A stretch of DNA of 64,000 nucleotides from Rhodococcoides trifolii (GTDB taxonomy: Bacteria > Actinomycetota > Actinomycetes > Mycobacteriales > Mycobacteriaceae): the NCBI RefSeq assembly GCF_014635345.1, contig NZ_BMCU01000001.1:372001-436000 (forward strand), read 5' to 3'. Positions 52,423 to 60,638 of this stretch are shown here, in pieces. Each line of letters opens with the position of its first letter. Position 1 is the stretch's first letter. A program made the position numbers and the translations under genes. The notes under the pieces are model-generated. The model saw only the letters and a list, made by a program, of their open reading frames with translations, was not told the DNA's origin and searched no databases.

Positions 52423-54018
52423 TTATTGCGGACTGTCGACGATGCCCGACGTCGTCAACTCCCACCGTCGCGTGATTCCCACATCGCCGAGAAAGGACTC
52501 GTCGTGGCTCACGACCACCAGCGCGCCGCGAAACGACGCCAACGCCTCGGTCAGATGTCCGAGACTGACGATGTCGAGATTGTTGGTCGGCTCGTCGAGC
52601 AGAAGCAACTTCGGCGCCGGATCGGCCAGCAGTATCGTCGCAAGTGCCGCGCGCAGGCGTTCGCCGCCCGACAACGTTCCGGCCGGAGCGTCGGCAGCGT
52701 TGCCGCGGAACAAGAATCGGGCGAGTCGAGCTCGCACCTCGGCGACCGGAACGTGCGGTGCCCGCGCTGCCACGTTGTCCACGACCGATGCGGTGTCGTC
52801 GAAGTCGTCGTGGTCCTGTCGCAGGTATGCCCGGGGCACCCGGGGTTCGAGCGCACCCAGCAACGTCGTCTTGCCGATTCCGTTGACACCGATCAGCGCG
52901 ACACGTTCCGGACCGACGATGGAGATGTCGAGCGAGCGGGACGGGAACGGTAGTTCCACGCGCTGCTCCACCACCTCCTGGCCCCGGCGAACCTCGGTGC
53001 CCGGCAGGTCGATTCGTATCACCTTGTCGTCGCGGACCGAATCCTCTGCTGCACTCAGGCTCTCGCGCGCAGCGGCCACGTCGTCTTCGTGCTCGATGCG
53101 CAGCTTCCCCGCCGACTGCTGGGCCGCTCGCTTGCGTGCGCCCATGACGATCTTCGGTTCACGTTTCTGTTCGTTCATCTTCTTGCCGTAGCGCGCACGC
53201 CGAGCGAGCTTGACGTGTGTGTCGGTCAACTCGGCACTCTGCTTGTTCACCTCGCTCTTCGCGTCACGTACTGCAGAACGGGCGGCTTCCTGTTCCGCCT
53301 CGATCTGCGCCGCGTAGTGGGAGTAGTTTCCGCCGAACTCTCTGAGTGCGACGGAAGAACCTCTCACGGAACGCAATTCGATCGTGGTGTCGACGGTGTC
53401 CAGGAGACCGCGATCGTGACTGACCACGATGGCGGTTCCCGAGAACGACCCGAGAGCGTCGTCGAGCAACGCCCGTGCGCGGCTGTCGAGATTGTTGGTC
53501 GGCTCGTCGAGAAGCAGCACCGTCGGTTCACCGATCAGCTGTGCGGCAAGCCCGAGCAGTGTGCGCTCTCCGCCGGACAATGTCCCTGCGGCGCGGGCCA
53601 AGTCGTCCGGAGTGGACGCGATACGGTGGAGGCCGAGCCGACCGAGCAACGCGACGGCGCGGTCCTCGATGTCCCAGGACCCGTCGACCAAGCCGAAGTC
53701 CTCCTCGGTTCCGGCCCCGAACTCGATGCGCTGCAACGCCGTTCGGATCCCGTCGATTCCCAGCATCGACGCGATCGTCGTGGTCGGCGTCGTGCTGAGA
53801 TCTTGCGAGAGGTAGCCGAGCCTGCCGGTGACGGAGACAGACCCGCGGTCGGGTGCCAGTTCGCCGGCGACCAGTTTGAGGAGTGTCGACTTGCCGGTCC
53901 CGTTGTCGGCGACGAGTCCGATTCTCCCCGAGCCGAATACGGCGTCGAGGCCGTCGAACACGGGTCGGCCGTCGGGCCAGGCGAAGGTGAGATCGGAAAG
54001 AACCACGGACGAAGACAT
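52423..54018 (-). CDS. ABC-F family ATPase
   Basis: 531 residues with two ATPase domains and no membrane segment. Domain 1: Walker [10 protein letters not shown], signature [36 protein letters not shown]. Domain 2: [43 protein letters not shown] and [11 protein letters not shown]. Between them lies the charged linker (about residues 245-310; [20 protein letters not shown]) that enters the ribosome E site in this family. ABC-F proteins act on translating ribosomes, some giving antibiotic resistance. ATG 54018; a structured leader is found upstream. The hydrolase gene follows 7 bp after its stop. Confidence 0.9.
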   Translation of the reverse strand: MSSSVVLSDLTFAWPDGRPVFDGLDAVFGSGRIGLVADNGTGKSTLLKLVAGELAPDRGSVSVTGRLGYLSQDLSTTPTTTIASMLGIDGIRTALQRIEFGAGTEEDFGLVDGSWDIEDRAVALLGRLGLHRIASTPDDLARAAGTLSGGERTLLGLAAQLIGEPTVLLLDEPTNNLDSRARALLDDALGSFSGTAIVVSHDRGLLDTVDTTIELRSVRGSSVALREFGGNYSHYAAQIEAEQEAARSAVRDAKSEVNKQSAELTDTHVKLARRARYGKKMNEQKREPKIVMGARKRAAQQSAGKLRIEHEDDVAAARESLSAAEDSVRDDKVIRIDLPGTEVRRGQEVVEQRVELPFPSRSLDISIVGPERVALIGVNGIGKTTLLGALEPRVPRAYLRQDHDDFDDTASVVDNVAARAPHVPVAEVRARLARFLFRGNAADAPAGTLSGGERLRAALATILLADPAPKLLLLDEPTNNLDIVSLGHLTEALASFRGALVVVSHDESFLGDVGITRRWELTTSGIVDSPQ

Positions 54019-54040
54019 GGATTACCTGTTCGAGGGTGTG

Positions 54041-54088
54041 AGAGGTCCGGTGCGCGGTCACGCACGCGGGGCTCGTGGGTTCACCTCT
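54041..54088 (-). promoter_or_regulatory. Possible structured leader of the ABC-F gene
   Basis: Outer arms agaggt (54041) and acctct (54083) enclose an inner stem gtgcg/cgcac (54050-54065). A GTG-started reading frame (54061) opens within it and runs into the ABC-F gene out of frame. ABC-F genes are often controlled by leader attenuation; here this is only suggested. Confidence 0.3.
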
Positions 54089-54170
54089 ACAGGATCAACG
54101 TCTGATTCTCTTTCCGGCGGCAACAGGACTGCCTCACACCGTAGGAGTCCGATCGGCTGCTGCCAAGTGA

Positions 54171-54833
54171 TTAAATCTGCGGGCCTTTGCTGCGAAGGTC
54201 GTCCACCTTGGACATCGCGTCGCGGAGTTCGCCGAGCCAGTCCTCGGTGTGCTCGCCGACCAGTCGGACTGCCCACGCGAGCGCGTCGGCTCGCGAGCGG
54301 GCCACGCCGGCGTCGACGAGGGTGTCGAGCACCTTGCGCTCGGGCTGACGCAGGCGCGTCATGACCGGAACCGCGAGATGGGTGAAGAGGGTGGTGTTTC
54401 CGTCGATCGTCACACCCCACGCAACCTTGCGGCCGTAGCGCGCTTCGGCTTCGTCGGCGATCCGCATGCGATCGTCGCGTGTCGTTTCGCGGAAACGGGC
54501 GATGCGTCCTTCGAGGGCGGCGTCGCCGTCGGCCTCGGGCTTCGGCAGTTCACCGATGACGACGATCTCTTCGCGATCGACCTCGATGGTCGGCGATCCT
54601 TCGTACCACTCACTGGGGAGGCGCCCGGTGAACCACTCGGGTGCGTCTGCGGCGTTGGGTACGTCGGCCTGCTGCCACCCGCCGGGGCGGCCGAACTTCC
54701 GGCTGCCAGGGCCGCCGCGTCCTCGTCCGCGTCCGTGACCTTCGGGTCCGCGTCCCCAGCCTTCCGGTCCATTTTCCTGTTCGGCGCCGTGTGAGCGCCC
54801 TCGGCCGTGGCCGGGTCCATGTTCGTGTCTCAT
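54171..54833 (-). CDS. Hypothetical protein with Gly/Arg-rich N-terminus and possible ribbon-helix-helix C-terminus
   Basis: 220 residues. The first 50 residues are rich in Gly, Arg and His (HGPGHGRGRSHGAEQENGPE), like nucleic-acid-binding tails. The middle has PEWFTGRLPSEWYEG and a DREEIVVIGELP strand. The C-terminus (ERKVLDTLVDAGVARSRADA followed by LAWAVRLVGEHTEDWL) resembles a ribbon-helix-helix pattern in which an arginine-flanked helix precedes a second helix. ATG 54833 has AAAGG upstream. Perfect tandem 8-bp repeats 39-54 bases upstream support an autoregulating DNA-binding protein. No firm family name. Confidence 0.65.
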   Translation of the reverse strand: MRHEHGPGHGRGRSHGAEQENGPEGWGRGPEGHGRGRGRGGPGSRKFGRPGGWQQADVPNAADAPEWFTGRLPSEWYEGSPTIEVDREEIVVIGELPKPEADGDAALEGRIARFRETTRDDRMRIADEAEARYGRKVAWGVTIDGNTTLFTHLAVPVMTRLRQPERKVLDTLVDAGVARSRADALAWAVRLVGEHTEDWLGELRDAMSKVDDLRSKGPQI

Positions 54834-54871
54834 TTTTCTTGCCTTTCGGTTGCGTGCTGCGGTTGCAACAC

Positions 54872-54895
54872 TGATTACATGATTACACACTTACA
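54872..54895. promoter_or_regulatory. Tandem 8-bp repeats, probable operator
   Basis: tgattaca is repeated exactly at 54872-54879 and 54880-54887, and a third unit at 54888-54895 matches at five of eight positions. It lies in the 85-bp gap between the possible ribbon-helix-helix gene and the divergent PBP gene. Tandem direct half-sites of this kind are typical for ribbon-helix-helix repressors. Confidence 0.5.
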
Positions 54896-54918
54896 TCGAA
54901 GTGCGCCAGGGGTGAGGC

Positions 54919-56775
54919 ATGATCGTTCTCGTGCGCCGTCATCTCCTCACCCTCATTGCTGTCACTGCGCTGGTCGCCTCCGCGTGCGGCGACAACGCTC
55001 CACCGCAGCCTCGGACCGTCGCAGATGCCTTCGCTGCCGCTCTCAGCAGCGGAAATGTTGCTGCAGCGGCGGCCGAGACGTCGGACCCGGCCGGAGCGAG
55101 CACCGTGATCACGCAGATGTTCGACGGGCTGCGCGGCGGCGGGACCGTGGATGCGACGCCGACCTTCACCGTCACTCAGGCGGACGAGGATGCGAAGTCG
55201 TTCACGATGTCCGGGTCGTGGTCGTTCACGGTCCCCGGATCCACGCCGGACCCGGACTCGACAGTCACGCAGACCTCAGCGCCGTCCACCATTGCGCAGG
55301 ATTTCCCTTCGGAGCGCATCTGGGCGTACTCGACCACCGGAACCGCCGCCGAGACCGACCAGGGGTGGAAGATCGATTGGGACCCGGCCGCCGTGGTCCC
55401 CGGTCTCACCAACGGTTCGACCATCCGCTACACCCCGACCACGGCGGACACCGCGCCTCGGGTGCTGGACGGGGCGGGCGCCGAACTGATGTCACGCCAG
55501 GTGGTGACGTTGGTGAACATCGACGCCAGCGCCGACACCTCGGCCGTGGCCGCTCTGGTCTCCCCTATCGCGCCGACCGTGACTGCCGAGTCGCTCGCGG
55601 CCGACCTGTCCGTGTCGACCAGCGGGACCACGACGGCGGTGTCGTTGCGCCAGTCCGATCTCGACCCGATTCAGGACCGGCTTGCTGCGTTACCGGGAGT
55701 GACACTGGCGCCCCAGACCAGGTTGTTGACCACCGACCGTGCCGTCGCCTCGCCCGCTCTGTCCGGCGTTGCCGATCTGTGGCAGACCGCTGAGACCGCC
55801 GGAGCGGGCTGGGCGGTCCAACTGGTCGGGCCGGACGGAACGGTGACGGGGCAACTCGCCGGTCAGGATGCAACCGTCGGTCCCGACATCGCCACCACCT
55901 TGGACACGTCGCTGCAGCTCAAAGCGGAGAATGCGCTGTCCTCGCTGCCGAACCAGTCGGCCATCGTCGCCATTCGGCCGTCGACCGGCGCCGTTCTCGC
56001 CGTCGCGCAGAACGCTGCGGCGGACGCGCAGGGACCGATCGCGCTCACCGGGCTGTATCCACCGGGATCCACCTTCAAGACGGTGACGACCTCCGCGGCC
56101 CTGCAGGCCGGAACCGCCACCCCGGACACCGCCCTGCCCTGCCCGGGTACCGAAAACATCGAGGGACGACAGATCCCGAACGACGACAACTTCGACCTCG
56201 GCACGGTGCCGCTCCACACCGCGTTCGCGCGCTCGTGCAACACCACGATGGCGCGCCTCGCTGTCGCGCTTCCCGACGACGCACTGCAGCAGGCGGCACT
56301 GCAGTTCGGCCTCGGGGTCGACTACGTGACCCCGGGCCTGACGACGGTCACCGGCAGCGTCCCACCGGCGACGACACCGGCAGAACGCGTCGAGTCGGGT
56401 ATCGGCCAGGGAGCGGTGACCGCGACACCGTTCGGTATGGCGCTGGTGGCGGCCTCCATCGCGAACGGCTCGACACCACTGCCGATGCTCGTCCAGGGCC
56501 GACCCGCGACGGCCGACCAGGCGCCTACGCCGGTTCCCACGCAGGTCACCGACCAGCTGAAGACAATGATGCGCGAGACGATCACCGCCGGCACGGCCAC
56601 CGTCCTGCAGGACGTTCCGGGCCTGCTCGGCAAGACGGGAACCGCTGAGGTTGCGAACGCCCCGGCGCACGGGTGGTTCGTAGGAATTCAGGGCGATCTC
56701 GCGTTCGCGGTATTCGTCGCCGGTGGGAATTCGTCGGCACCGGCGCTCACGGCCGCGGGAGCCTTCTTGCGCTGA
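54919..56775 (+). CDS. Lipoprotein penicillin-binding protein with NTF2-like domain (PBP-lipo type)
   Basis: 618 residues. The lipoprotein signal ends at VASAC; residues about 30-160 form an NTF2/MecA-N-like domain (TVADAFAAALSSGNVAAAA). The transpeptidase domain has all three motifs: SxxK in YPPGSTFKTVTT, SxN in FARSCNTTMARL and KTG in LLGKTGTAEV. It is a DD-transpeptidase at the outer face of the membrane, comparable to mycobacterial PBP-lipo (Rv2864c) from memory. ATG 54919 directly follows GTGAGGC. The next gene is a diverged copy that has lost these motifs. Confidence 0.9.
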   Translation: MIVLVRRHLLTLIAVTALVASACGDNAPPQPRTVADAFAAALSSGNVAAAAAETSDPAGASTVITQMFDGLRGGGTVDATPTFTVTQADEDAKSFTMSGSWSFTVPGSTPDPDSTVTQTSAPSTIAQDFPSERIWAYSTTGTAAETDQGWKIDWDPAAVVPGLTNGSTIRYTPTTADTAPRVLDGAGAELMSRQVVTLVNIDASADTSAVAALVSPIAPTVTAESLAADLSVSTSGTTTAVSLRQSDLDPIQDRLAALPGVTLAPQTRLLTTDRAVASPALSGVADLWQTAETAGAGWAVQLVGPDGTVTGQLAGQDATVGPDIATTLDTSLQLKAENALSSLPNQSAIVAIRPSTGAVLAVAQNAAADAQGPIALTGLYPPGSTFKTVTTSAALQAGTATPDTALPCPGTENIEGRQIPNDDNFDLGTVPLHTAFARSCNTTMARLAVALPDDALQQAALQFGLGVDYVTPGLTTVTGSVPPATTPAERVESGIGQGAVTATPFGMALVAASIANGSTPLPMLVQGRPATADQAPTPVPTQVTDQLKTMMRETITAGTATVLQDVPGLLGKTGTAEVANAPAHGWFVGIQGDLAFAVFVAGGNSSAPALTAAGAFLR

Positions 56776-56781
56776 CGCACC

Positions 56782-56823
56782 CGGGTGTGGAAAAGAGTCC
56801 CCGGACACTCTTTTCTGCGCCCG
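56782..56823. terminator. Hairpin terminator related to the one at 166
   Basis: The left arm cgggtgtggaaaagagt (56782-56798) pairs with 56807-56823 with three mismatches and an 8-base loop. It has the same arm sequence and loop length as the hairpin at 166-207. Confidence 0.65.
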
Positions 56824-56894
56824 TGGCTCAATCGTGATCGTTACGTGCGCTCACCGTGCTGTGTTACTGGTGTTACTCAAGTGACAATTGATGC

Positions 56895-58583
56895 ATGTTC
56901 TCCGTTCTGCCTGCGCCGGTGTCCTCGCGCACCGCGCCGCGCCGGCTGCCGACCGGCCTCCGCCCTCGCTATGTAATCGCACTCCTCGTCGCCTTCGCGG
57001 TGATGGCAGCGATGGCGACGGTCGTCGTGAGCAAGCCGCGCAGCGAAGCGGCGATCCTGGTGGAGAACTTCGCCCACGCACTCGACGAGCGCAACGTGGC
57101 CGCGGCCGCTGCGCTCACGTCCTACCCCAACGCCGCGGCCCAAACGATCACCCAGATGTTCGACGGTCTGGGTCCCACCGGACAGTCCTCGACCCGAATG
57201 TCGCAGTACATCGGTCTCGACGAGACGTCCGGGTTCTTCACCCTCGACACGACGTGGACGTTCGGCGAACCCCGTGGCGCGGACACGAGGCAGTGGCACT
57301 TCACGACCCAGGGCAGCACCCGCAAGCTGGCCGTCGGATGGAAGATCTCGTGGGCGCCGGAAATTCTGGCTCCCGACCTCGGTGACGGCCGCACTGTCGC
57401 GTTCACCCGCACCGACGCTCCCGCGCCGACCGTCCTCGACGCATCGGGCGAGCCGATGATGGCCGAACAGGCAATCGCCCGCGTCGATCTCGACCCGTCG
57501 TCCATGCCCGATCCGGCGTCGACCACGCAGCAGTTGGCCGACGTCATCGACGTGGTCGCCCCGCTCATCACCTCCGAGACGATGCTGGCCGACCTCGCCT
57601 CTGCGCACGGCGGTCCGGTCACCGCCGTGACCCTGCGCGCCGACGACTACGCGGTCCTGGAAGACGACCTGCGTGCGATCCCCGGTGTCACGCTCTACAC
57701 CGAACCGCGCCTCATCGCCGCGGACCGCCGATTGAATTCGCCGCTGCTCGACTCGCTGCGCAACGTCTGGCAGCAGAGCCGTGACGAGACCGCGGGCTGG
57801 GCGGTCGACGTTGCGAGTCCCGACGGAACGTCTTCTCGCAAAGCCGGATTCCAGGGGCCCGGAGCGCCGGACATCGCGTCGACCGTCGACTCCGGAGTGC
57901 AACTCGCGGCGGAGACGGCGGTGGTCAGCGTCGGAACTCCGGCGTCGATCGTGGCGATCAAGCCGTCGACGGGTGCCGTCGTCGCGGTCGCCCAGAACAG
58001 CTACGCCAACGAACTCGGCACACCGGCGTTGAACCATCTGTACCCGGCGGGCACCGTGTCGGAGTTGGTCGACGCGTCGGCGTCCATGCAGGGCAGCGAC
58101 TTCTCCACGGCCGCCAGGCAATTCGGACTCGGCACGTCCTTCTCGCTACCCGGCGCCGACGTGGTGACCGCGAGCGTGCCCGACGGCCGGACCCGCAGCG
58201 ATCAGTTCCGTTCCGCCAGTTCGACATCGCGGCAGGACGGGATGGCAGTGACGCCGTTCGGCCTCGCCGAGATGGGAGCCGCGATCTCCCGCGGCAGTGC
58301 GCCGGCTCCGATGATCGTGAACGGTCGCCCCGCGTCCGTCTCCAGCGACGGCGGACCCGTCGACCCGGCGGTTCTCTCCCGGGTGCGGTCGTCCATGACG
58401 GGCCTCGACGGATACACCGACGTGCGCGGACTCACCGGCGGCAACTCCGACGACGATCGTTGGTACGTCGCCACCAAGGGTGACCTGGCGATCTCGGTTC
58501 TCGTCGAGAACGCAGGAGATGCCGATCAAGCCGTCCGAATGACGGATCTGCTGCTGCAGGAGATGGCCTCACCCACCGAGTGA
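56895..58583 (+). CDS. Degenerate PBP paralogue (probable pseudoenzyme)
   Basis: 562 residues aligned by eye over its whole length with the preceding PBP: ITQMFDGLGPTG, GWKISWAPEILAPDL, RLIAADRRLNSPLLDSL, AGWAVDVASPDGTSSRKAGF, IVAIKPSTGAVVAVAQNSYA and GMAVTPFGLAEMGAAIS. The N-terminus is now a membrane anchor (YVIALLVAFAVMAAMATVVV) instead of a lipobox. The SxxK site reads LYPAGTVSELVDA, the segment with SxN is deleted and KTG is replaced by VRGLTGGNSDDD. It cannot be a classical transpeptidase, yet the frame is intact with normal codon use, so a structural or regulatory role is likely. Confidence 0.85.
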   Translation: MFSVLPAPVSSRTAPRRLPTGLRPRYVIALLVAFAVMAAMATVVVSKPRSEAAILVENFAHALDERNVAAAAALTSYPNAAAQTITQMFDGLGPTGQSSTRMSQYIGLDETSGFFTLDTTWTFGEPRGADTRQWHFTTQGSTRKLAVGWKISWAPEILAPDLGDGRTVAFTRTDAPAPTVLDASGEPMMAEQAIARVDLDPSSMPDPASTTQQLADVIDVVAPLITSETMLADLASAHGGPVTAVTLRADDYAVLEDDLRAIPGVTLYTEPRLIAADRRLNSPLLDSLRNVWQQSRDETAGWAVDVASPDGTSSRKAGFQGPGAPDIASTVDSGVQLAAETAVVSVGTPASIVAIKPSTGAVVAVAQNSYANELGTPALNHLYPAGTVSELVDASASMQGSDFSTAARQFGLGTSFSLPGADVVTASVPDGRTRSDQFRSASSTSRQDGMAVTPFGLAEMGAAISRGSAPAPMIVNGRPASVSSDGGPVDPAVLSRVRSSMTGLDGYTDVRGLTGGNSDDDRWYVATKGDLAISVLVENAGDADQAVRMTDLLLQEMASPTE

Positions 58584-58596
58584 GTACGGTTCCCGT

Positions 58597-59334
58597 GTGA
58601 CGGTCTTCGATTTCCTGCTGCTCGTCGCGGCGGGATTCGGAGCGGGTGTGGTGGGCTTCGTGACCGGGCTGGCCTCGATCGTGTCGTATCCGGCGCTGCT
58701 GGCTGTCGGACTCTCGCCCGTGTCCGCGAACGTGACGAACACCGTCGCGCTGGTGGCGGTCGGCGTGGGCTCGGTCACCAACTCCCACGCCGAACTGCGC
58801 AAGGGCGGGCGGTCCCTGATCGCGCAGAGCGCGTTCGCGGCGGCAGGCGGGGTGGTCGGCGCCGTGGTTCTGCTCGTTGCACCGGAGGATTCGTTCGAGG
58901 CGATCGTTCCGATCCTGGTGATACTGGCCGCCGTGGCGATGTTGATGCAACCCCGGTTGCGGGCGTTGGCAGCACAACGGAAGTTTCCGCGTCTGTACCC
59001 GCTCGGGATCTTCGTGACATCGGTGTACGGCGGCTACTTCGGCGCCGGTGCAGGCGTGATCATCCTGGCGTTGATCATGATCTGCACGTCCGAATCCATC
59101 TGGCGCGCATCGATTCTCAAGAGTTATCTGCTGGGTCTGGCCAACCTCGTCGCGGCGGTCCTGTTCGCCGTGCTGGGGCCGGTGCACTGGGTGGCCGCGT
59201 TGGCCATGGCCATCGGATGCTTTGCCGGCGGGTGGCTCGGCCCGCCGATCGTGAAGGTCATTCCGCCGAACCTGCTGCGCGTTGCGGTGGCGTTGTGCGC
59301 GTTCGGTTTGGCGATCTGGTTGTGGGTGTCGTGA
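58597..59334 (+). CDS. TauE/SafE family sulfite exporter-like permease
   Basis: 245 residues with about eight membrane segments. The family pattern is seen twice: GFGAGVVGFVTGLASIVSYP with SANVTNTVALVAVGVGS, and YGGYFGAGAGVIILALIM with SILKSYLLGLANLVAAVLFA. Members export organosulfur or sulfite-related anions; the substrate is unknown. GTG 58597 lies 13 bp after the degenerate PBP gene, so co-transcription is possible. Confidence 0.87.
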   Translation: MTVFDFLLLVAAGFGAGVVGFVTGLASIVSYPALLAVGLSPVSANVTNTVALVAVGVGSVTNSHAELRKGGRSLIAQSAFAAAGGVVGAVVLLVAPEDSFEAIVPILVILAAVAMLMQPRLRALAAQRKFPRLYPLGIFVTSVYGGYFGAGAGVIILALIMICTSESIWRASILKSYLLGLANLVAAVLFAVLGPVHWVAALAMAIGCFAGGWLGPPIVKVIPPNLLRVAVALCAFGLAIWLWVS

Positions 59335-59383
59335 GCGGAGAAGCCTGGTTGCGTGCCGCGCCCGAATTGTGCAGAGTCGACTC

Positions 59384-59539
59384 GTGCCCCTCGCCCTCGT
59401 CCTGCAGTCGCTCTGCATCCTCGCGCTGATCGGGGCGGCGACCATGTTGGTGCTGGTCGGTGCCTACGGATCGGGCGCGGTGTGCGGCGTGGTGGGACTC
59501 GGGTGGTTCTGGAAGGTCTATCGCGCCGTCGAAGACTGA
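59384..59539 (+). CDS. Small membrane protein (51 aa), hypothetical
   Basis: GTG 59384 opens a short frame with two hydrophobic segments, LALVLQSLCILALIGAATML and GSGAVCGVVGLGWFW, and a charged end KVYRAVED. Codon use is like that of the flanking genes. The 3' end overlaps the end of the convergent DUF3054 gene by 22 bp. No family recognised. Confidence 0.5.
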   Translation: MPLALVLQSLCILALIGAATMLVLVGAYGSGAVCGVVGLGWFWKVYRAVED

Positions 59540-59901
59540 CGCCGGAGTACGAATCGCGCGACACTTCGCCACCCGAGCAGGAACAGGGCGGTGAAGACGG
59601 ATGCGACAACGATGAAGCTGACTTCGGTGCCCTGACCGGACACGACACGGAGAACCATGCCGACCACCACGGTCGACACCCACACGAGCACACCCGTCGG
59701 AACCAGGCGCAGCGCGTCGAACTTGTTGCGGTACAGGGCAATCGTTGCCAGCCACCCGACCGCAAGGCCGACCAGGAAGGGCCACGCCGTACCGACGATG
59801 CCGCCGAAGGTCAGGCCCTCGGCGTGGCTGCTGCGGCCGATCAGGCAGAAGACGAGGACGACCACGACGTCGACGGCCAGGGCGAAGGCAGTTCGGTTCA
59901 C
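59518..59901 (-). CDS. DUF3054 family membrane protein
   Basis: 127 residues and four membrane segments. The family pattern is LAVDVVVVLVFCLIGRSSHA, GIVGTAWPFLVGLAVGW, PTGVLVWVSTVVVGMVLRVV and ASVFTALFLLGWR. Function unknown; widespread in actinobacteria. GTG 59901 is chosen because it starts just before the first helix; the open frame continues to 59991 through an inverted repeat. Confidence 0.78.
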   Translation of the reverse strand: MNRTAFALAVDVVVVLVFCLIGRSSHAEGLTFGGIVGTAWPFLVGLAVGWLATIALYRNKFDALRLVPTGVLVWVSTVVVGMVLRVVSGQGTEVSFIVVASVFTALFLLGWRSVARFVLRRQSSTAR

Positions 59902-59928
59902 CGGCTCAGGATATCCGGACCCCGAACT

Positions 59929-59994
59929 GCGGTGATCACGGCCGAACGGTTCGACAGAAGTGAGAATGTCGAACCATCCGGCGGTGATCACCGC
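59929..59994. terminator. 28-bp inverted repeat, probable terminator of yceI-like gene
   Basis: Arms 59929-59956 and 59967-59994 pair with three mismatches around a 10-base loop; each arm contains ggtgatcac, itself palindromic. It stands between the end of the YceI gene and the start of the DUF3054 gene on the same strand. Confidence 0.55.
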
Positions 59995-60015
59995 GGACGG
60001 GGAGGGGGAGGGAGG

Positions 60016-60567
60016 TCAGGCCTGGCGGCCGGCCTCGATCTCGAGGAGCAGGTTGATCTTGTCGCCGACGACTGCGCCGCCGCCTTCGAGGGGCATGTCG
60101 ATGGAGATGCCGAAGTCCCTGCGGTTGATGGTCGTGGTGGCTTCGAAGCCGGCGACCGGGCCGTTGCCCATGCCTGCGTTGACGCCGTTGAACTCGAGCT
60201 TCAGCTCGACCTCGTTGGTGACGCCGTGGAGGGTGAAGTCGCCGGTGAGGACGTAGTCGCTGCCGTCCTGGCGAACCGACTTCGAGACGAAGGTGGCCTT
60301 CGGGAACTTCTCGACCTCGAAGAAGTCGGCGGTCTTGAGGTGGCCGTCACGCTGGGCGTTGTCGGTGGTGATGGAGGCGACGTCGATCTCGGCGTTGACG
60401 GACGGGGTGCCGTCCTCGGCCACGGTGATCGCACCGGAGAAGTCCTGGAAACGGCCGCGAACCTTGCTCACGACGAGGTGACGAACGGTGAAGCCGACGG
60501 TGGAGTGGACTGGATCGATGGTCCACGTTCCGGCTTCGAGTGACGGGATTGCTACGGCGGCGGTCAT
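60016..60567 (-). CDS. YceI family protein
   Basis: 183 residues. The lipocalin-like YceI fold is shown by GTWTIDPVHSTVGFTVRHLV, VRGRFQDFSGAITV, RDGHLKTADFFEVEKFP, YVLTGDFTLHGVTNEVEL and RRDFGIS. Family members bind long polyprenyl or amphiphilic chains. There is no signal peptide, so this is the cytoplasmic type common in actinobacteria. GAGGAGC precedes ATG 60567. Confidence 0.9.
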   Translation of the reverse strand: MTAAVAIPSLEAGTWTIDPVHSTVGFTVRHLVVSKVRGRFQDFSGAITVAEDGTPSVNAEIDVASITTDNAQRDGHLKTADFFEVEKFPKATFVSKSVRQDGSDYVLTGDFTLHGVTNEVELKLEFNGVNAGMGNGPVAGFEATTTINRRDFGISIDMPLEGGGAVVGDKINLLLEIEAGRQA

Positions 60568-60638
60568 GACTGCTCCTCGGTGTAGAAACTGGCTTGAAAC
60601 TTCAATGTCAGAATACATAAACGGACCCCGGTCCGCAT

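Noticed and set aside
56949..56970. A further copy of the dispersed repeat in the degenerate PBP gene
   Set aside because: Only the first 12-13 bases (gaccggcctccg) match; too short to separate from chance in high-GC DNA.
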